A stretch of DNA of 64,000 bases from Pseudonocardia humida (GCF_023898865.1 NZ_JAGSOV010000023.1:1-64000), one strand, 5' to 3'; numbered from the stretch's first letter, positions 28,472 through 37,549 are shown. Numbers and translations are program-made. Notes: generated by a model from the letters alone, not told the origin.

Positions 28472-29761
28472 GTGTCGGGCGGGTCGCCGGAAAGCCGGCA
28501 ATACGACGTAGCGCTGTCGTACGCCGGAGAAGATCGTGAATACGTCGAGGCCGTGGCGGCGCACCTGCGGGAGCACGACGTCCGCGTCTTCTACGACGGG
28601 TACGAACCGGCTTCCCTGTGGGGCAAAGACCTCTACGAGCACCTGTCGGAGGTCTACGAACACTCAGCGCGGTTCTGCGTCATGTTTATCTCCGAGCACT
28701 ACGCCGAGAAGGTCTGGCCGAACCACGAGCGCAAGAGCGCGCAGAGCAGGGCTCTAGCCGCTAGCCAGGAGTACGTCCTTCCGGCCAGATTCGACGACAC
28801 CAGCGTTCCCGGAGTCCTGCCGACCGTCGCCTGGCAAGATCTGCGCACCCAGACACCGGAGCAGTTCGGCGACCTCATCATCAGGAAGCTCGACCTGCCC
28901 GCCCGCCCCGACCGTTCCCCTCGGAGCCGACCCCCACCGGCCGAGCGACCCCTATCCGGCGGCCTCTCGGCGCGGGACGAGCCCGAGCCCGTCCCATCGC
29001 CGGCGATCGCGGTCGCGCGCGTACCGACGGGCCTCCTCACCAGGGTGACACGCCGCCGGTTCGTTGTGATCACCGTGCTCGTCGGAGTCGCGCTGACCAC
29101 CGTCTCCGCATTGGACGACGGTGGCCTGGTCGAACACGTCCTACCCGGCCAGACGATCGCCGCTGCCACGGTCGACGGAAGATCGGTCGTCCTCGCCGCG
29201 GCGTCGGTCCCCCGCAGCGAGACCGATGCGGTCAGTACCTGGGACCTGTGGACCGGTGAGCGGATCGGCGGGCCGTTGACGAACGACATCGGTGGTATCT
29301 ACTGCGCCGCTGCCGCCCACGGCGACCAGGGGCCGATCGTGGTGACCGGGGGCAGCGACCGGAGCGTACGCACCTGGAACGTGGCGACCGGCGCTCAAGT
29401 CGGGGATCCCATCACCGTGCACCCGAGCTACGTCCGGGCCGTGGCCACCGCACGCATCGATGGTCGACCCGTGGTCATTTCGGGCGGGTCAGACAGCGCT
29501 GTCCGCATGCGCGGGGTGCCCGGCGGCGAACCAGCCGGACCGGTGATCGACACCGGCGCGGCGGCGGTCTACGCGCTGGCCACGGCGGACCTCGATGGTC
29601 GGACGGCCATCCTGACCGGCGACTCGGGGGGCTTCATCAGGTTCTGGGGCACCGACGGCGAGGTCGCCCGGCAACCGCTGCACGCCCACGACGGCCGCGT
29701 GCTCGCGCTGGCGACCGCACGGATCGGGGGGGCGGGTCACCGTCGTGTCGGGCGGGAGTGA
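28472..29761 (+). CDS. TIR-transmembrane-WD40 protein, N-terminal piece (frameshifted)
   Basis: A 429-residue product. Residues about 10-140 are a TIR domain (YDVALSYAGEDREYVEAVAA, VFYDGYEPASLWGKDLYEHL, FISEHYAEKVWPNHERKSA). Glu86 in WPNHE is at the expected NADase catalytic position. A proline-rich linker leads to a membrane segment (about 196-214, FVVITVLVGVALTTVSAL) and then WD40-like blades (VVTGGSDRSVRTWNVATGAQ). The GTG at 28472 is 6 nt after a -10-like TACACT. The frame ends early because a G7 run (29726-29732) has one G too many; removing it joins this to the next entry. Its GC content is lower than its neighbours', suggesting transfer. A role in phage defence or NAD signalling is inference. 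Confidence 0.78.
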   Translation: MSGGSPESRQYDVALSYAGEDREYVEAVAAHLREHDVRVFYDGYEPASLWGKDLYEHLSEVYEHSARFCVMFISEHYAEKVWPNHERKSAQSRALAASQEYVLPARFDDTSVPGVLPTVAWQDLRTQTPEQFGDLIIRKLDLPARPDRSPRSRPPPAERPLSGGLSARDEPEPVPSPAIAVARVPTGLLTRVTRRRFVVITVLVGVALTTVSALDDGGLVEHVLPGQTIAAATVDGRSVVLAAASVPRSETDAVSTWDLWTGERIGGPLTNDIGGIYCAAAAHGDQGPIVVTGGSDRSVRTWNVATGAQVGDPITVHPSYVRAVATARIDGRPVVISGGSDSAVRMRGVPGGEPAGPVIDTGAAAVYALATADLDGRTAILTGDSGGFIRFWGTDGEVARQPLHAHDGRVLALATARIGGAGHRRVGRE

Positions 29762-30107
29762 CGGGGTGATCCGAGCCTGGGACCTGGACACCGGCGAGCC
29801 GCGGTTCCCGGCCGGCCTTCGCGGGTCCGGCCCGGTCCACACCCTCGCGATCGGCGAGCTCGCCGACCAGCAGGTGATCATCTCCGGCGGAGAGGACAAC
29901 GCCGTCCGGGTCTGGGACCTCCGGACCGGAGACGCCCTCGGCAGTCCTCTGACGGGCCACACGGGAACGGTGCAGAACGTCGCGTTCGTCGTCGTCCGGG
30001 GACACGAAGCCATCGTCTCCAGCGGTGCGGACGAGACCGTGCGCGTGTGGGACGTGCGCAAGCGCTTCGGCAGCTACTGGCTGCACCGGATCACTCGTCG
30101 TAGGTGA
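29745..30107 (+). CDS. WD40 C-terminal piece of the frameshifted TIR protein
   Basis: A 120-residue continuation of the WD40 propeller in the next frame. It contains SGGSDGVIRAWDLDTGEP, SGGEDNAVRVWDLRTGDALG and SSGADETVRVWDVRK, three further blades with the same period as the upstream gene. With six G instead of seven in the upstream run, the repeat would read through as ATARIGGRVTVVSGGSDG, matching the other repeats. It is probably not an independent gene. Its 3' end overlaps the convergent kshB gene by 17 bp. Confidence 0.7.
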   Translation: MSGGSDGVIRAWDLDTGEPRFPAGLRGSGPVHTLAIGELADQQVIISGGEDNAVRVWDLRTGDALGSPLTGHTGTVQNVAFVVVRGHEAIVSSGADETVRVWDVRKRFGSYWLHRITRRR

Positions 30108-31161
30108 TCTCGACCTCGTCGGTCACCGGGAGCGACTGGCAGGCCAGCACCCAGCCCTCGTCGAGGTCCTCCTGCTCCAGGACCTCGTTGCGGGTCATGG
30201 CGACCTCGCCGGAGCCGACCCGGCAGGAGCAGGAGCTGCACCTGCCCTCCCGGCAGGAGAACGGCGCGGCCAACCCCGCCCCGCGCAGCAGGTCGAGCAG
30301 GGGGGTGGTGCGCGGCCAGGCCAGCTCGTGGCGCTCCCCGTCCAGGGTGACCGTCAACCGCACCGAGTCAGGGGCGGGGCCGGGGTCGGCGGTCGCGGGC
30401 TCGGCGCTGAACGGGTCGCCGGACAGCGACAGGTACCGCTCGACGACCACCCGCTCCCGCGGCACACCCACCTCGGCGAGGGCGGCGGACACGGCGTCCA
30501 TGAACGGTGCCGGGCCGCACAGGAACGCCTCCCGGCCGGCGTGCGGCGCGGCGAGCGCGCGTAGCCGGGCGGCGGTGGGCAGCCCTTCCAGGCTCTCCAG
30601 CAGGTGCCGCACGTCGAACCGGTCGGGGTACCGGTCGGCCAGCTCGCGCAGCCGGGCCGCGAAGATCACCGATCGCTCGTCGCGGTTGGCGTAGACCAGC
30701 ACCACCGACCCGGTGCCGCGCTCCAGCACCGAGCGGGCGATCGACATGATCGGGGTGATGCCGCTGCCCGCGGCGAACAGCAGCAGGTCGGCGTCCAGGG
30801 AGCGGGGGGTGAACCGGCCCGCGGGCGGCAGCGCCTCCAGCTCGTGGCCGGGTTCGAGGTGGTCGCAGATCCAGTTCGACACCGCCCCGCCCACCACCCG
30901 CTTGACGGTGACGGTGAGGTGCTCGTCCAGGCCGGGGACACCGGCCAGCGAGTAGCAGCGGGCCGCGGCGCGCCCGCTGCTGCCGGGCACGCGGACGGTG
31001 AGGAACTGGCCGGGGGCGTAGCCGAAGCGCTCGGCGTGCTCGGCGGGGACCTCCAGCACGACCGAGCGCGCGTCCGCGGTCTCGACGACGACCTCGCGCA
31101 CCCGCAGCCGGTAGCCCCCGTGGGCCGCGGTGACGCCGGCCTCCTCGGGGGTGGTGGTCAC
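30091..31161 (-). CDS. kshB: 3-ketosteroid 9-alpha-hydroxylase reductase KshB
   Basis: A 356-residue ferredoxin-NAD(P)H reductase type protein. It has the FAD-binding RCYSLAGVPG (about 68-77), the NAD region LLLFAAGSGITPIMSIARSV (about 125-144), CGPAPFMD (about 220), and a C-terminal plant-type [2Fe-2S] domain with CREGRCSSCSC and a fourth cysteine in VLACQS. It passes electrons from NADH to KshA. The GTG start is 6 nt after a minus-strand TAGCGT (31168-31173), so it is probably leaderless. It is divergent from the hsa operon. Confidence 0.9.
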   Translation of the reverse strand: MTTTPEEAGVTAAHGGYRLRVREVVVETADARSVVLEVPAEHAERFGYAPGQFLTVRVPGSSGRAAARCYSLAGVPGLDEHLTVTVKRVVGGAVSNWICDHLEPGHELEALPPAGRFTPRSLDADLLLFAAGSGITPIMSIARSVLERGTGSVVLVYANRDERSVIFAARLRELADRYPDRFDVRHLLESLEGLPTAARLRALAAPHAGREAFLCGPAPFMDAVSAALAEVGVPRERVVVERYLSLSGDPFSAEPATADPGPAPDSVRLTVTLDGERHELAWPRTTPLLDLLRGAGLAAPFSCREGRCSSCSCRVGSGEVAMTRNEVLEQEDLDEGWVLACQSLPVTDEVEITYDE

Positions 31162-31329
31162 GGGTCGACGCTAGGGAGCCGCCATCGGGCCGGGCCATCC
31201 GGCCTCCCGGTCAGTGGGAGCGCCGGTGGGTTGGCCGTCGGCGGATCCCTAACGTCGGTCGCGCCGCCCGCGACGGCAGGGATCTCGCGGGGGCGCACCA
31301 TCGGACCGCGGGTCGCCCGGGAGGCACCG

Positions 31330-32514
31330 ATGACGCACGAAGTCGTGCACCAGGTGGAGGCCCTGGCCCCCCGCCTGGCCGCGGCCGCCGCCGAGACCGA
31401 GCGCCTGGGCAAGCTGTCGGCCGAGTCGGTTGCCGTGGTCAAGGAGGCGGGCGTCATGCGCCTGCTGCAACCCAAGGACTTCGGCGGGTTCGCCGCGCAC
31501 CCGCGCGACTTCGCCGAGGCGGTCATGGCCGTCGCCGCGCACTGCGGGTCGACGGGCTGGGTGTGCGGGGTCGGCGGGCTGCACCCGTGGGAGATGGCGC
31601 TGTGCGACCGGCGGCTGCAGGAGGAGGTCTGGGGCGTCGACCCGGACACCTGGATCGCCTCGCCGTACATGCCCAGCGGGGTCGCCGTCCCCACTGAAGG
31701 CGGCTACGTCCTGACCGGGCACTGGCAGTTCTCCTCGGGCACCGACCACTGCGACTGGATCTTCCTCGGGGCCGCGGTCGGCGACGAGCGGGGCAGGCCG
31801 CTGCGCCCGCCGCGCGTGCTGCACGTCGTGCTCCCCCGCAGCGACTACACGATCGTCGACGACTCCTGGAACGTCGTGGGCCTGTCCGGCACCGGCAGCA
31901 AGGACGTCGTCGTCGGCGGCGCCTTCGTCCCCGACTACCGGACCATCAGCGCCGACGAGGTCGCCGAGGGCGAGCTGGCCGCGGAGCGCGCCGGGCGCAC
32001 CGACACGGTCTACCGGCTGCCGTTCTGGTCGATGTTCCCGCTGGGGATCACCGCCGCGGTCATCGGCATCACCGAGGGCCTGCTGCGCGAGCACTACGAC
32101 TACCAGCGCGACCGCGTGATGGCCACCGGCACCCGGGTCAAGGAGGACCCGTACACGCTCTACGCGATCGGCGAGGCGGCGGCCGAGATCGCCGCAGCGC
32201 GCACCCAGCTGCTCGACGGCATCTCCCAGGCCTACGACCTGGCCGAGGCGGGCAAGCCGGTCGGCTTCGAGCAGCGCGCGGTCATCCGGCGCAACCAGAC
32301 CCGCTGCGCCTGGCGGGCGGTGCAGGCAGGCGACCAAGTCTTCGCCCGCTCCGGGGGCAACGCGCTGCGCCTGGACAAGCCGATGCAGCGCTTCTGGCGC
32401 GACTCGCACGCCGGGCTGCACCACGCGATCCACGTCCCCGGCGCGCCCTACCACACCGCGGCGCTGGTCGGGATGGGCGTGGAGCTCGCCCCGCACCAGC
32501 GCATGATGACCTGA
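31330..32514 (+). CDS. hsaA: 3-HSA hydroxylase oxygenase component HsaA
   Basis: A 394-residue flavin-dependent monooxygenase of the acyl-CoA-dehydrogenase fold (class D), the exact length of M. tuberculosis HsaA. Features include GWVCGVGGLHPWEMALCDRR, SGHWQFSSGTDHCDW-like (VLTGHWQFSSGTDHCDWIF), SWNVVGLSGTGSKDVVVGG (about 183-201) and the C-terminal HAGLHHAIHVPGAPY. It hydroxylates 3-HSA to the catechol 3,4-DHSA using reduced flavin from a separate reductase (HsaB), which is not in this window. First gene of hsaA-hsaD-hsaC-SDR. Confidence 0.92.
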   Translation: MTHEVVHQVEALAPRLAAAAAETERLGKLSAESVAVVKEAGVMRLLQPKDFGGFAAHPRDFAEAVMAVAAHCGSTGWVCGVGGLHPWEMALCDRRLQEEVWGVDPDTWIASPYMPSGVAVPTEGGYVLTGHWQFSSGTDHCDWIFLGAAVGDERGRPLRPPRVLHVVLPRSDYTIVDDSWNVVGLSGTGSKDVVVGGAFVPDYRTISADEVAEGELAAERAGRTDTVYRLPFWSMFPLGITAAVIGITEGLLREHYDYQRDRVMATGTRVKEDPYTLYAIGEAAAEIAAARTQLLDGISQAYDLAEAGKPVGFEQRAVIRRNQTRCAWRAVQAGDQVFARSGGNALRLDKPMQRFWRDSHAGLHHAIHVPGAPYHTAALVGMGVELAPHQRMMT

Positions 32515-32527
32515 CGCCGGAGGCGCG

Positions 32528-33421
32528 ATGACCACCACCACCGGGTCGGGGCTCGACCGCGACGCCACCGGCCGCACCCTGGAGGGGCCCGAGCACCTGC
32601 ACTACCACCGGGCGGGCGAGGGGCCCGGCCTGCTGCTGCTGCACGGTTCCGGCCCCGGGGTCAGCGGCTGGGCGAACTTCGGGGCCAACCTGCCCGCCTT
32701 CTCCCGCGACTTCACCGTCGTCGTCCCCGACCAGCCCGGTTTCGGCGCGAGCCACCGACCCGACCTGTCCACCCCGTACCTGCGCACCGCCGCGGAGGCG
32801 GCGCTGCGGGTGCTCGACGCCGAGGGGCTCGACCGCGTCGACGTGGTGGGCAACTCGCTGGGCGGATCGGTGGCCGTCGAGCTGGTGCTGGAGCACCCCG
32901 ACCGGGTCCGCAGGCTCGTGCTGATGGGGCCGGGCGGCATCGCCCCGCCGCTGCTGGCCCCCCAGCCCACCGAGGGCATCCGGCTGCTGGTCCGGTTCTG
33001 CGAGGACCCGACCCGCGAGCGGTTGGTCGACTGGATGCGGGCGATGGTCGGCGACCAGCGCTTCCTCACCGAGGAGCGCATCGATGAGCGCTGGCGCGCC
33101 GCGTCGGCGCCCGGGGGCACCGACTTCGTCCGCGACTTCTACCGCGCGGCGATGGCCGCGATGCGGTCCGGCCGGGTGCGCGGGGTGCCGGTCTGGGCGC
33201 GGCTGGGCGAGATCCGGCAGCCGACGCTGCTCACCTACGGCCGCGACGACCGGGTGACCCCGCTGGAGACCGCGCTGCACCCGCTGCGCGCCATCCGCGA
33301 CGCGGAGCTGCACGTCTTCGGCGGCTGCGGGCACTGGGCCATGCTGGAGCGCCAGGTCGAGTTCGAGCGGGTGGTGCTGGAGTTCCTCGGCCGCGAGGCC
33401 CCCACGGAGGAGATGCGATGA
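32528..33421 (+). CDS. hsaD: Meta-cleavage product hydrolase HsaD
   Basis: A 297-residue alpha/beta hydrolase. The predicted triad is Ser110 (VGNSLGGS), Asp240 (GRDDRVTP) and His269 (GCGHWAMLE), and HGSGPGVSGWANF forms the oxyanion region. HsaD cleaves 4,9-DSHA, the ring-fission product, to HIP (9,17-dioxo-type acid) and a hydroxyhexadienoate. The ATG follows GGAGGCGCG. The stop overlaps the ATG of the 25-codon MIRU-like insertion before hsaC. Confidence 0.92.
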   Translation: MTTTTGSGLDRDATGRTLEGPEHLHYHRAGEGPGLLLLHGSGPGVSGWANFGANLPAFSRDFTVVVPDQPGFGASHRPDLSTPYLRTAAEAALRVLDAEGLDRVDVVGNSLGGSVAVELVLEHPDRVRRLVLMGPGGIAPPLLAPQPTEGIRLLVRFCEDPTRERLVDWMRAMVGDQRFLTEERIDERWRAASAPGGTDFVRDFYRAAMAAMRSGRVRGVPVWARLGEIRQPTLLTYGRDDRVTPLETALHPLRAIRDAELHVFGGCGHWAMLERQVEFERVVLEFLGREAPTEEMR

Positions 33422-33495
33422 GCGAGCTTGCGCGCGAATCATCAACACCACGCCCGCGCGAAGCGCCGACCGAGCTCTGCGAGGTCGAGCGATGA
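33418..33495 (+). repeat. MIRU-like element with a 25-codon ORF between hsaD and hsaC
   Basis: This 78-bp segment starts with an ATGA that overlaps the hsaD stop and ends with an ATGA that overlaps the hsaC start. The stretch GCGATGAGCG occurs at both ends like a target duplication. In between is an open frame of 25 codons (MSELARESSTPRP... ending CEVER). Mycobacterial MIRUs are known to insert at such TGA/ATG junctions and keep translational coupling. No second copy is seen in this window, so the identity rests on structure only. Confidence 0.55.
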
Positions 33496-34394
33496 GCGGC
33501 GACGTCCGGGCACTCGGGTACGTCCGGGTGCGCGCCACCGACATGACCGCCTGGAAGGAGTTCGCCGGCGAGGTCATCGGCTTCGCGCTCGGCGAGGGCC
33601 CCGAGGAGGGGGCGCTCTACCTCCGGATCGACGAGCGGCCGGCGCGGCTGGTGATCCTGCCCGGCGACGAGGACCGGGTCGAGGCCGTCGGCTGGGAGGT
33701 CGGCGACCGGGCCGCGCTGGCCCGGGTGCACGCCGCGGTCGAGGGCGCCGGGCTCGCGGCCAAGGCGCTGACCACCGAGGAGACCGGCGTCCGGCGCATC
33801 GAGGCCGGGTTCGCGTTCGAGGCGCCCGGCGCCACCCCGACCGAGGTCTTCCACGGCGCCGCGCTGGACCACTCCCCGCTGGCCACACCGTTCGGCAACC
33901 GGTTCGTCGCAGGGGAGCTCGGCCTGGGCCACGTCGTCGTCCCGGTCGACGACATCGACGGCGCGTTCGACTTCTACACCGACACCCTCGGCTTCCGCAG
34001 CCGCGGCGCGTTCCGGCTGCCCGCCCCGCCGGAGTACGGGCCGATCCGGCTGCGGTTCATGGGCGTCAACCCCCGCCACCACAGCCTGGCGATCATGCCC
34101 TCGCCCGGGCTGAAGCCGCCGGCGCTGGTCCACATCATGGTCGAGTGCGAGACGCTCGACGAGGTCGGCCGGGCGCTCGACCGGCTGACGGCCAAGCGCT
34201 ACCACCTGTCGTCGTCGCTGGGGCGCCACACCAACGACAAGATGGTGTCGTTCTACGTGCGCACCCCCGGCGGCTGGGACCTGGAGGTCGGCTGCGACGG
34301 CGCCCTCGTCGACGACGAGCACTACTCGGCCGAGGAGATCACCGCCGACAGCTACTGGGGGCACCGCTGGGACTTCGCGGGCAGGCAGGTGTGA
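33492..34394 (+). CDS. hsaC: Iron-dependent extradiol dioxygenase HsaC
   Basis: A 300-residue type I extradiol dioxygenase. The predicted Fe(II) ligands are His147 (GLGHVVV), His214 (PALVHIM) and Glu265 (WDLEVGCDG), and the total length equals M. tuberculosis HsaC. It meta-cleaves 3,4-DHSA to 4,9-DSHA, the substrate of HsaD. Residues 1-130 form the first VOC domain without metal ligands. The ATG overlaps the stop of the upstream 25-codon frame, and the stop overlaps the next GTG. Confidence 0.93.
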   Translation: MSGDVRALGYVRVRATDMTAWKEFAGEVIGFALGEGPEEGALYLRIDERPARLVILPGDEDRVEAVGWEVGDRAALARVHAAVEGAGLAAKALTTEETGVRRIEAGFAFEAPGATPTEVFHGAALDHSPLATPFGNRFVAGELGLGHVVVPVDDIDGAFDFYTDTLGFRSRGAFRLPAPPEYGPIRLRFMGVNPRHHSLAIMPSPGLKPPALVHIMVECETLDEVGRALDRLTAKRYHLSSSLGRHTNDKMVSFYVRTPGGWDLEVGCDGALVDDEHYSAEEITADSYWGHRWDFAGRQV

Positions 34395-35161
34395 GCGGCA
34401 GGCTCGACGGGCGCCGGGTCCTGGTCACCGGCGCCGCGTCCGGGATCGGGCGGGCCTGCGTGCTGCGCCTGCTCGACGAGGGCGCCACCGTCTGCGGTGC
34501 CGACGTCGCCGAGGCCGGGCTGAAGGAGACCGCCGAGCTCGCCGCGGCGGCCGGGGCCGGCGACCGGCTGAGCACCGAGCAGCTCGACGTGTCCGACGAG
34601 GCGGCGGTGGCGGCCACGACCGCGGCGGTGCTCACCCGGTCGGGCGGGCTCGACGCGCTGGTCAACGCAGCCGGCATCCTGCGCACCGGGCACACCCACG
34701 AGTTCGGGCTCGACAGCTGGGAGCGGATCATCGCGGTCAACCTGACCGGGACGTTCCTCACCACCCGGGCCGCGCTGCCCGCCCTGCTCGACGCCCGCGG
34801 TGTGGTGGTCAACTTCAGCTCGACGTCGGCCGCTTTCGGGCACCCGTACATGGCGGCCTACGCGGCGAGCAAGGGCGGGATCGACGCCTTCACCCACGCG
34901 CTCGCCGTCGAGTACGCCAAGCAGGGGCTGCGGGCGGTCGCCCTGCAGCCGGGCAGCATCGACAGCGGCATCACCCGCGCCACGGCGGGCGACCTGCCCG
35001 CCGACGTCGACTGGGCCCTGTTCGGCCGGCTGATGCCGCTGCTCGGGCGGGGCATGGCCGACCCGGGCGTGGTCGCCTCGGTGGTGGCCATGCTCGTCTC
35101 CGACGACGGCCGCTTCATCACCGGCACCGGCATCCGCATCGACGGCGGCACGCACGCCTGA
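34391..35161 (+). CDS. Short-chain dehydrogenase at the end of the hsa operon
   Basis: A 256-residue SDR with TGAASGIG (about 13-20), LVNAAGILRTG (Asn-Ala in place of Asn-Asn), SSTSAAFGHPYMAAYAASKG with the catalytic Tyr-x3-Lys (about 155-159), and IRIDGGTHA at the C-terminus. The GTG overlaps the hsaC stop (GTGA), so it is co-translated with the ring A/B enzymes. It is not part of the mycobacterial hsa operon. A 3-, 7- or 17-hydroxysteroid substrate would fit, but this is inference. Confidence 0.75.
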   Translation: MSGRLDGRRVLVTGAASGIGRACVLRLLDEGATVCGADVAEAGLKETAELAAAAGAGDRLSTEQLDVSDEAAVAATTAAVLTRSGGLDALVNAAGILRTGHTHEFGLDSWERIIAVNLTGTFLTTRAALPALLDARGVVVNFSSTSAAFGHPYMAAYAASKGGIDAFTHALAVEYAKQGLRAVALQPGSIDSGITRATAGDLPADVDWALFGRLMPLLGRGMADPGVVASVVAMLVSDDGRFITGTGIRIDGGTHA

Positions 35162-35179
35162 CTCGCGCCTGCGCGGAGC

Positions 35180-36688
35180 TCAGCCGGCCCCGTCGCGGGC
35201 CGCGGCCCGCCCGGCCCGACGGCCGAAGAAACCGCCCTCGCCCAGGGAGATCCCGCTGGCGTAGCCGCCCGCCGAGAGGCCCGCGGCGACCCGGCCCGCG
35301 GCACGCAGCCCCGGGATCGGCGCGGAGTCGACGTCGAGCACCGCGCCGTCGACGTCGGTGCGCAGCCCGCCGAGCGGGAAGCCCGCGGTGTGGCCCCGCA
35401 CGTCGAACAGGCCCCACGGGGCGCGCAGCGGGCGGACCCAGCGGGCGGCCTTGTGGTGCACCGGGTCCTCGCCGCGCTCGGCGTGGCGGTTGTAGAGCGC
35501 CAGGGTGGCGGCCAGCGCGCCGCACGGGATGCCGGACTCGCGCTCCAGCTGGTCGACGTCGTCGCCGACCCACGTCGGTCGCGGCGGGATCAGGAACGCC
35601 AGCGGGCCGGCGTCGGCCCGGGCCGCGTCCACCGCCTCCTCGTCGGCGAGCACGAAGCCCTGGCTGCCGTGGTGGGACAGCAGCGCGTGCCCGATCCGCC
35701 CGGGGTAGGTGTCCTCGTTGATCACCCGGCGGCCCAGGGCGTCGACGACGATGCCGCGCGCCATCAGGCCGGGATCGGCGAGCAGCGCGGCCTCGCAGGC
35801 GTGCAGGTGCGCGACGTCGGCGCCGACGGCCTGGGCGGCGCGCAGGCCCTGGCCGTCGTGCTGCTCGACGGCCGCGCCCGGGCGCCCGACCAGCAGCGGC
35901 ACGTGCCGGGCCACCATCGCGGGGTCGTAGGCGAAGCTACCGGTGGCCAGCACCACCGCCCGCCGGGCGCGAACGGCGATCTCCGCGCCGTAGTGGCGGG
36001 CCACCACGCCGCCCACCCGCCCGTCGGGCTCCACGACGAGCGCCTCGAACCGGGTGTCGTAGCGCACCCGCACCCCCCGGGCCTCGGCCGTGGCGACCAG
36101 CGGGCGCATCAGCATCCAGCCGCCGCCGCGCTCGCCGGTGCGCTTGTCGGCCATCCGCGGCAGGTGCCCGCGCGGGGCGGGCGGGACCAGCTCGGCGAAC
36201 GGGTGGGCGTTCTCCCCGCCGGAGTACATCAGGCCCTGGTCGGCGTCGGGCTCCCAGCCGGGCCGGTCGAAGAAGGCGGCGCGGAAGGGCACCCCGCAGT
36301 CGACCAGCCAGTCGAAGTGCTCGACGCTGCGCTCGGCGTAGAGCGCGAGCTTGTCGGCGTCCGCCCCGGCGCCCATCGCGGCGCTCAGGTACGCGTGCAT
36401 GGCCTCCGGGGTGTCGGTGAACCCGCAGGCCCGCTGCAGCGCGGTGCCGCCGCCGAGGTAGATGAACCCGCCGGCCATCGCGGCCGCGCCGCCCCAGCCC
36501 CCGGTGTGCTCGAGCACCAGCACGTCGGCGCCGTGCGCGGCGGCCTCGGCGGCCGCGCTCGCCCCGGCCACCCCGTACCCGACGACCACCACGTCGGCCT
36601 CGCCGTCCCATGGGCCGACCTCGGCGCGGCGCCGGGGTCGGGCCGGGCGCCCGCGGCCGGGCCCCTGGTCAGCGCCACGGCCGGGCAC
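35180..36688 (-). CDS. FAD-dependent dehydrogenase of the fumarate reductase/KstD superfamily
   Basis: A 502-residue flavoprotein with VVVVGYGVAGASAAAEAAAH (about 32-51), LEHTGGWGGAAAMAGGFIYL (about 58-77), a long substrate domain, and the C-terminal AGLSAGGYASGISLGEGGFF. That last motif differs from the HVYPGPG of the KstD at 26767, so it is a different branch, perhaps a delta4-dehydrogenase for 5-reduced steroids. The GTG start is a choice by fit to the family; the first 28 residues are poorly conserved looking. It is preceded by an SDR gene 15 bp upstream on the same strand. Confidence 0.7.
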   Translation of the reverse strand: MPGRGADQGPGRGRPARPRRRAEVGPWDGEADVVVVGYGVAGASAAAEAAAHGADVLVLEHTGGWGGAAAMAGGFIYLGGGTALQRACGFTDTPEAMHAYLSAAMGAGADADKLALYAERSVEHFDWLVDCGVPFRAAFFDRPGWEPDADQGLMYSGGENAHPFAELVPPAPRGHLPRMADKRTGERGGGWMLMRPLVATAEARGVRVRYDTRFEALVVEPDGRVGGVVARHYGAEIAVRARRAVVLATGSFAYDPAMVARHVPLLVGRPGAAVEQHDGQGLRAAQAVGADVAHLHACEAALLADPGLMARGIVVDALGRRVINEDTYPGRIGHALLSHHGSQGFVLADEEAVDAARADAGPLAFLIPPRPTWVGDDVDQLERESGIPCGALAATLALYNRHAERGEDPVHHKAARWVRPLRAPWGLFDVRGHTAGFPLGGLRTDVDGAVLDVDSAPIPGLRAAGRVAAGLSAGGYASGISLGEGGFFGRRAGRAAARDGAG

Positions 36689-36703
36689 GGGGGGCCTCCC
36701 GGT

Positions 36704-37504
36704 TCACGGCGCCCCGGTCAGGTCGGGGAGGCCGAGGTCGAGGTTGGGCTGGTCGAGGCCGCCGTCGACCTCCAGCACCTTGCCGGTCACGTACCGGCCG
36801 GCCGGCGAGGCGAGGTAGAGCACGGCGGCGGCGACGTCCTCGGCGTCGCCGATGACGCCGAGCGGGGTGCCCGCCTCCATCCGGGCCCGGGTGGCCTCGT
36901 CGGACAGCACGAGCTCCAGCGCCGATGTGCGCACCGAACCGACCGCGACGGCGTTGACCCGGATCGCCGGGCACAGGTCGCGGGCGGCGAGGCGGGTGTA
37001 GTGCGCGAGCGCGGCCTTGGCCGTGCCGTAGGCGAGGTAGCCGCGCCCGGCGACCCGCCCCATCACCGAGCTGATGGAGACCACGGCCCCGCCGCCGGCA
37101 TCGAGCATGGCCGGCACCGCGGCCCGCACCAGCTCGTGGGCGGTGGTGACGTTGAAGTGGAACGCCTTCTCGAGGTAGCCGGCGTCGGTGTCGAGCAGCG
37201 CCTTCGGGAAGGTGCCCCCGACGTTGTTGACCACGATGTCGAGCCGGCCCAGGCGCGTGGTCGCGGTCGTGGCCAGCGCGGCCACCGCGTCGAGGTCGCG
37301 CAGGTCGGCGGGCACCACCACCGCCCGCCTGCCCAGCGCCTCGACCCGCGCCGCCACCTGCGCCAGCTCCGACGCGGTGCGGGCCGACAGGACGACGTCG
37401 GCGCCCGCTTCGGCCAGCGCGAGCGCGGTCGCGGCGCCGATGCCGCGGCCGGCGCCGGTGACGATCGCGACGCGGTCGCGGACGGAGAACCGGTCGAGGA
37501 TCAC
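36704..37504 (-). CDS. Short-chain dehydrogenase
   Basis: A 266-residue SDR with TGAGRGIG (about 16-23), [14 protein letters not shown] (about 91-104, with Val in place of Ala), [23 protein letters not shown] holding the catalytic Tyr-x3-Lys (about 158-162), and [12 protein letters not shown]. The GTG follows AGGAG. It forms a two-gene minus-strand unit with the flavoprotein at 35180, consistent with oxidation of a hydroxysteroid followed by ring desaturation. No specific substrate can be named. Confidence 0.75.
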   Translation of the reverse strand: MILDRFSVRDRVAIVTGAGRGIGAATALALAEAGADVVLSARTASELAQVAARVEALGRRAVVVPADLRDLDAVAALATTATTRLGRLDIVVNNVGGTFPKALLDTDAGYLEKAFHFNVTTAHELVRAAVPAMLDAGGGAVVSISSVMGRVAGRGYLAYGTAKAALAHYTRLAARDLCPAIRVNAVAVGSVRTSALELVLSDEATRARMEAGTPLGVIGDAEDVAAAVLYLASPAGRYVTGKVLEVDGGLDQPNLDLGLPDLTGAP

Positions 37505-37549
37505 GCGCGCTCCTGTCGTGTCGCGGGGTCGCCCGCGGTCGGGCTCCGG

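Noticed and set aside
30055-30070. Additional KstR2 site from AAGCGCTT in the WD40 coding region
   Set aside because: Only the inner eight bases match; the outer CAAG/CTTG symmetry is broken (CTTC), and the position is within a coding end and not in a promoter.
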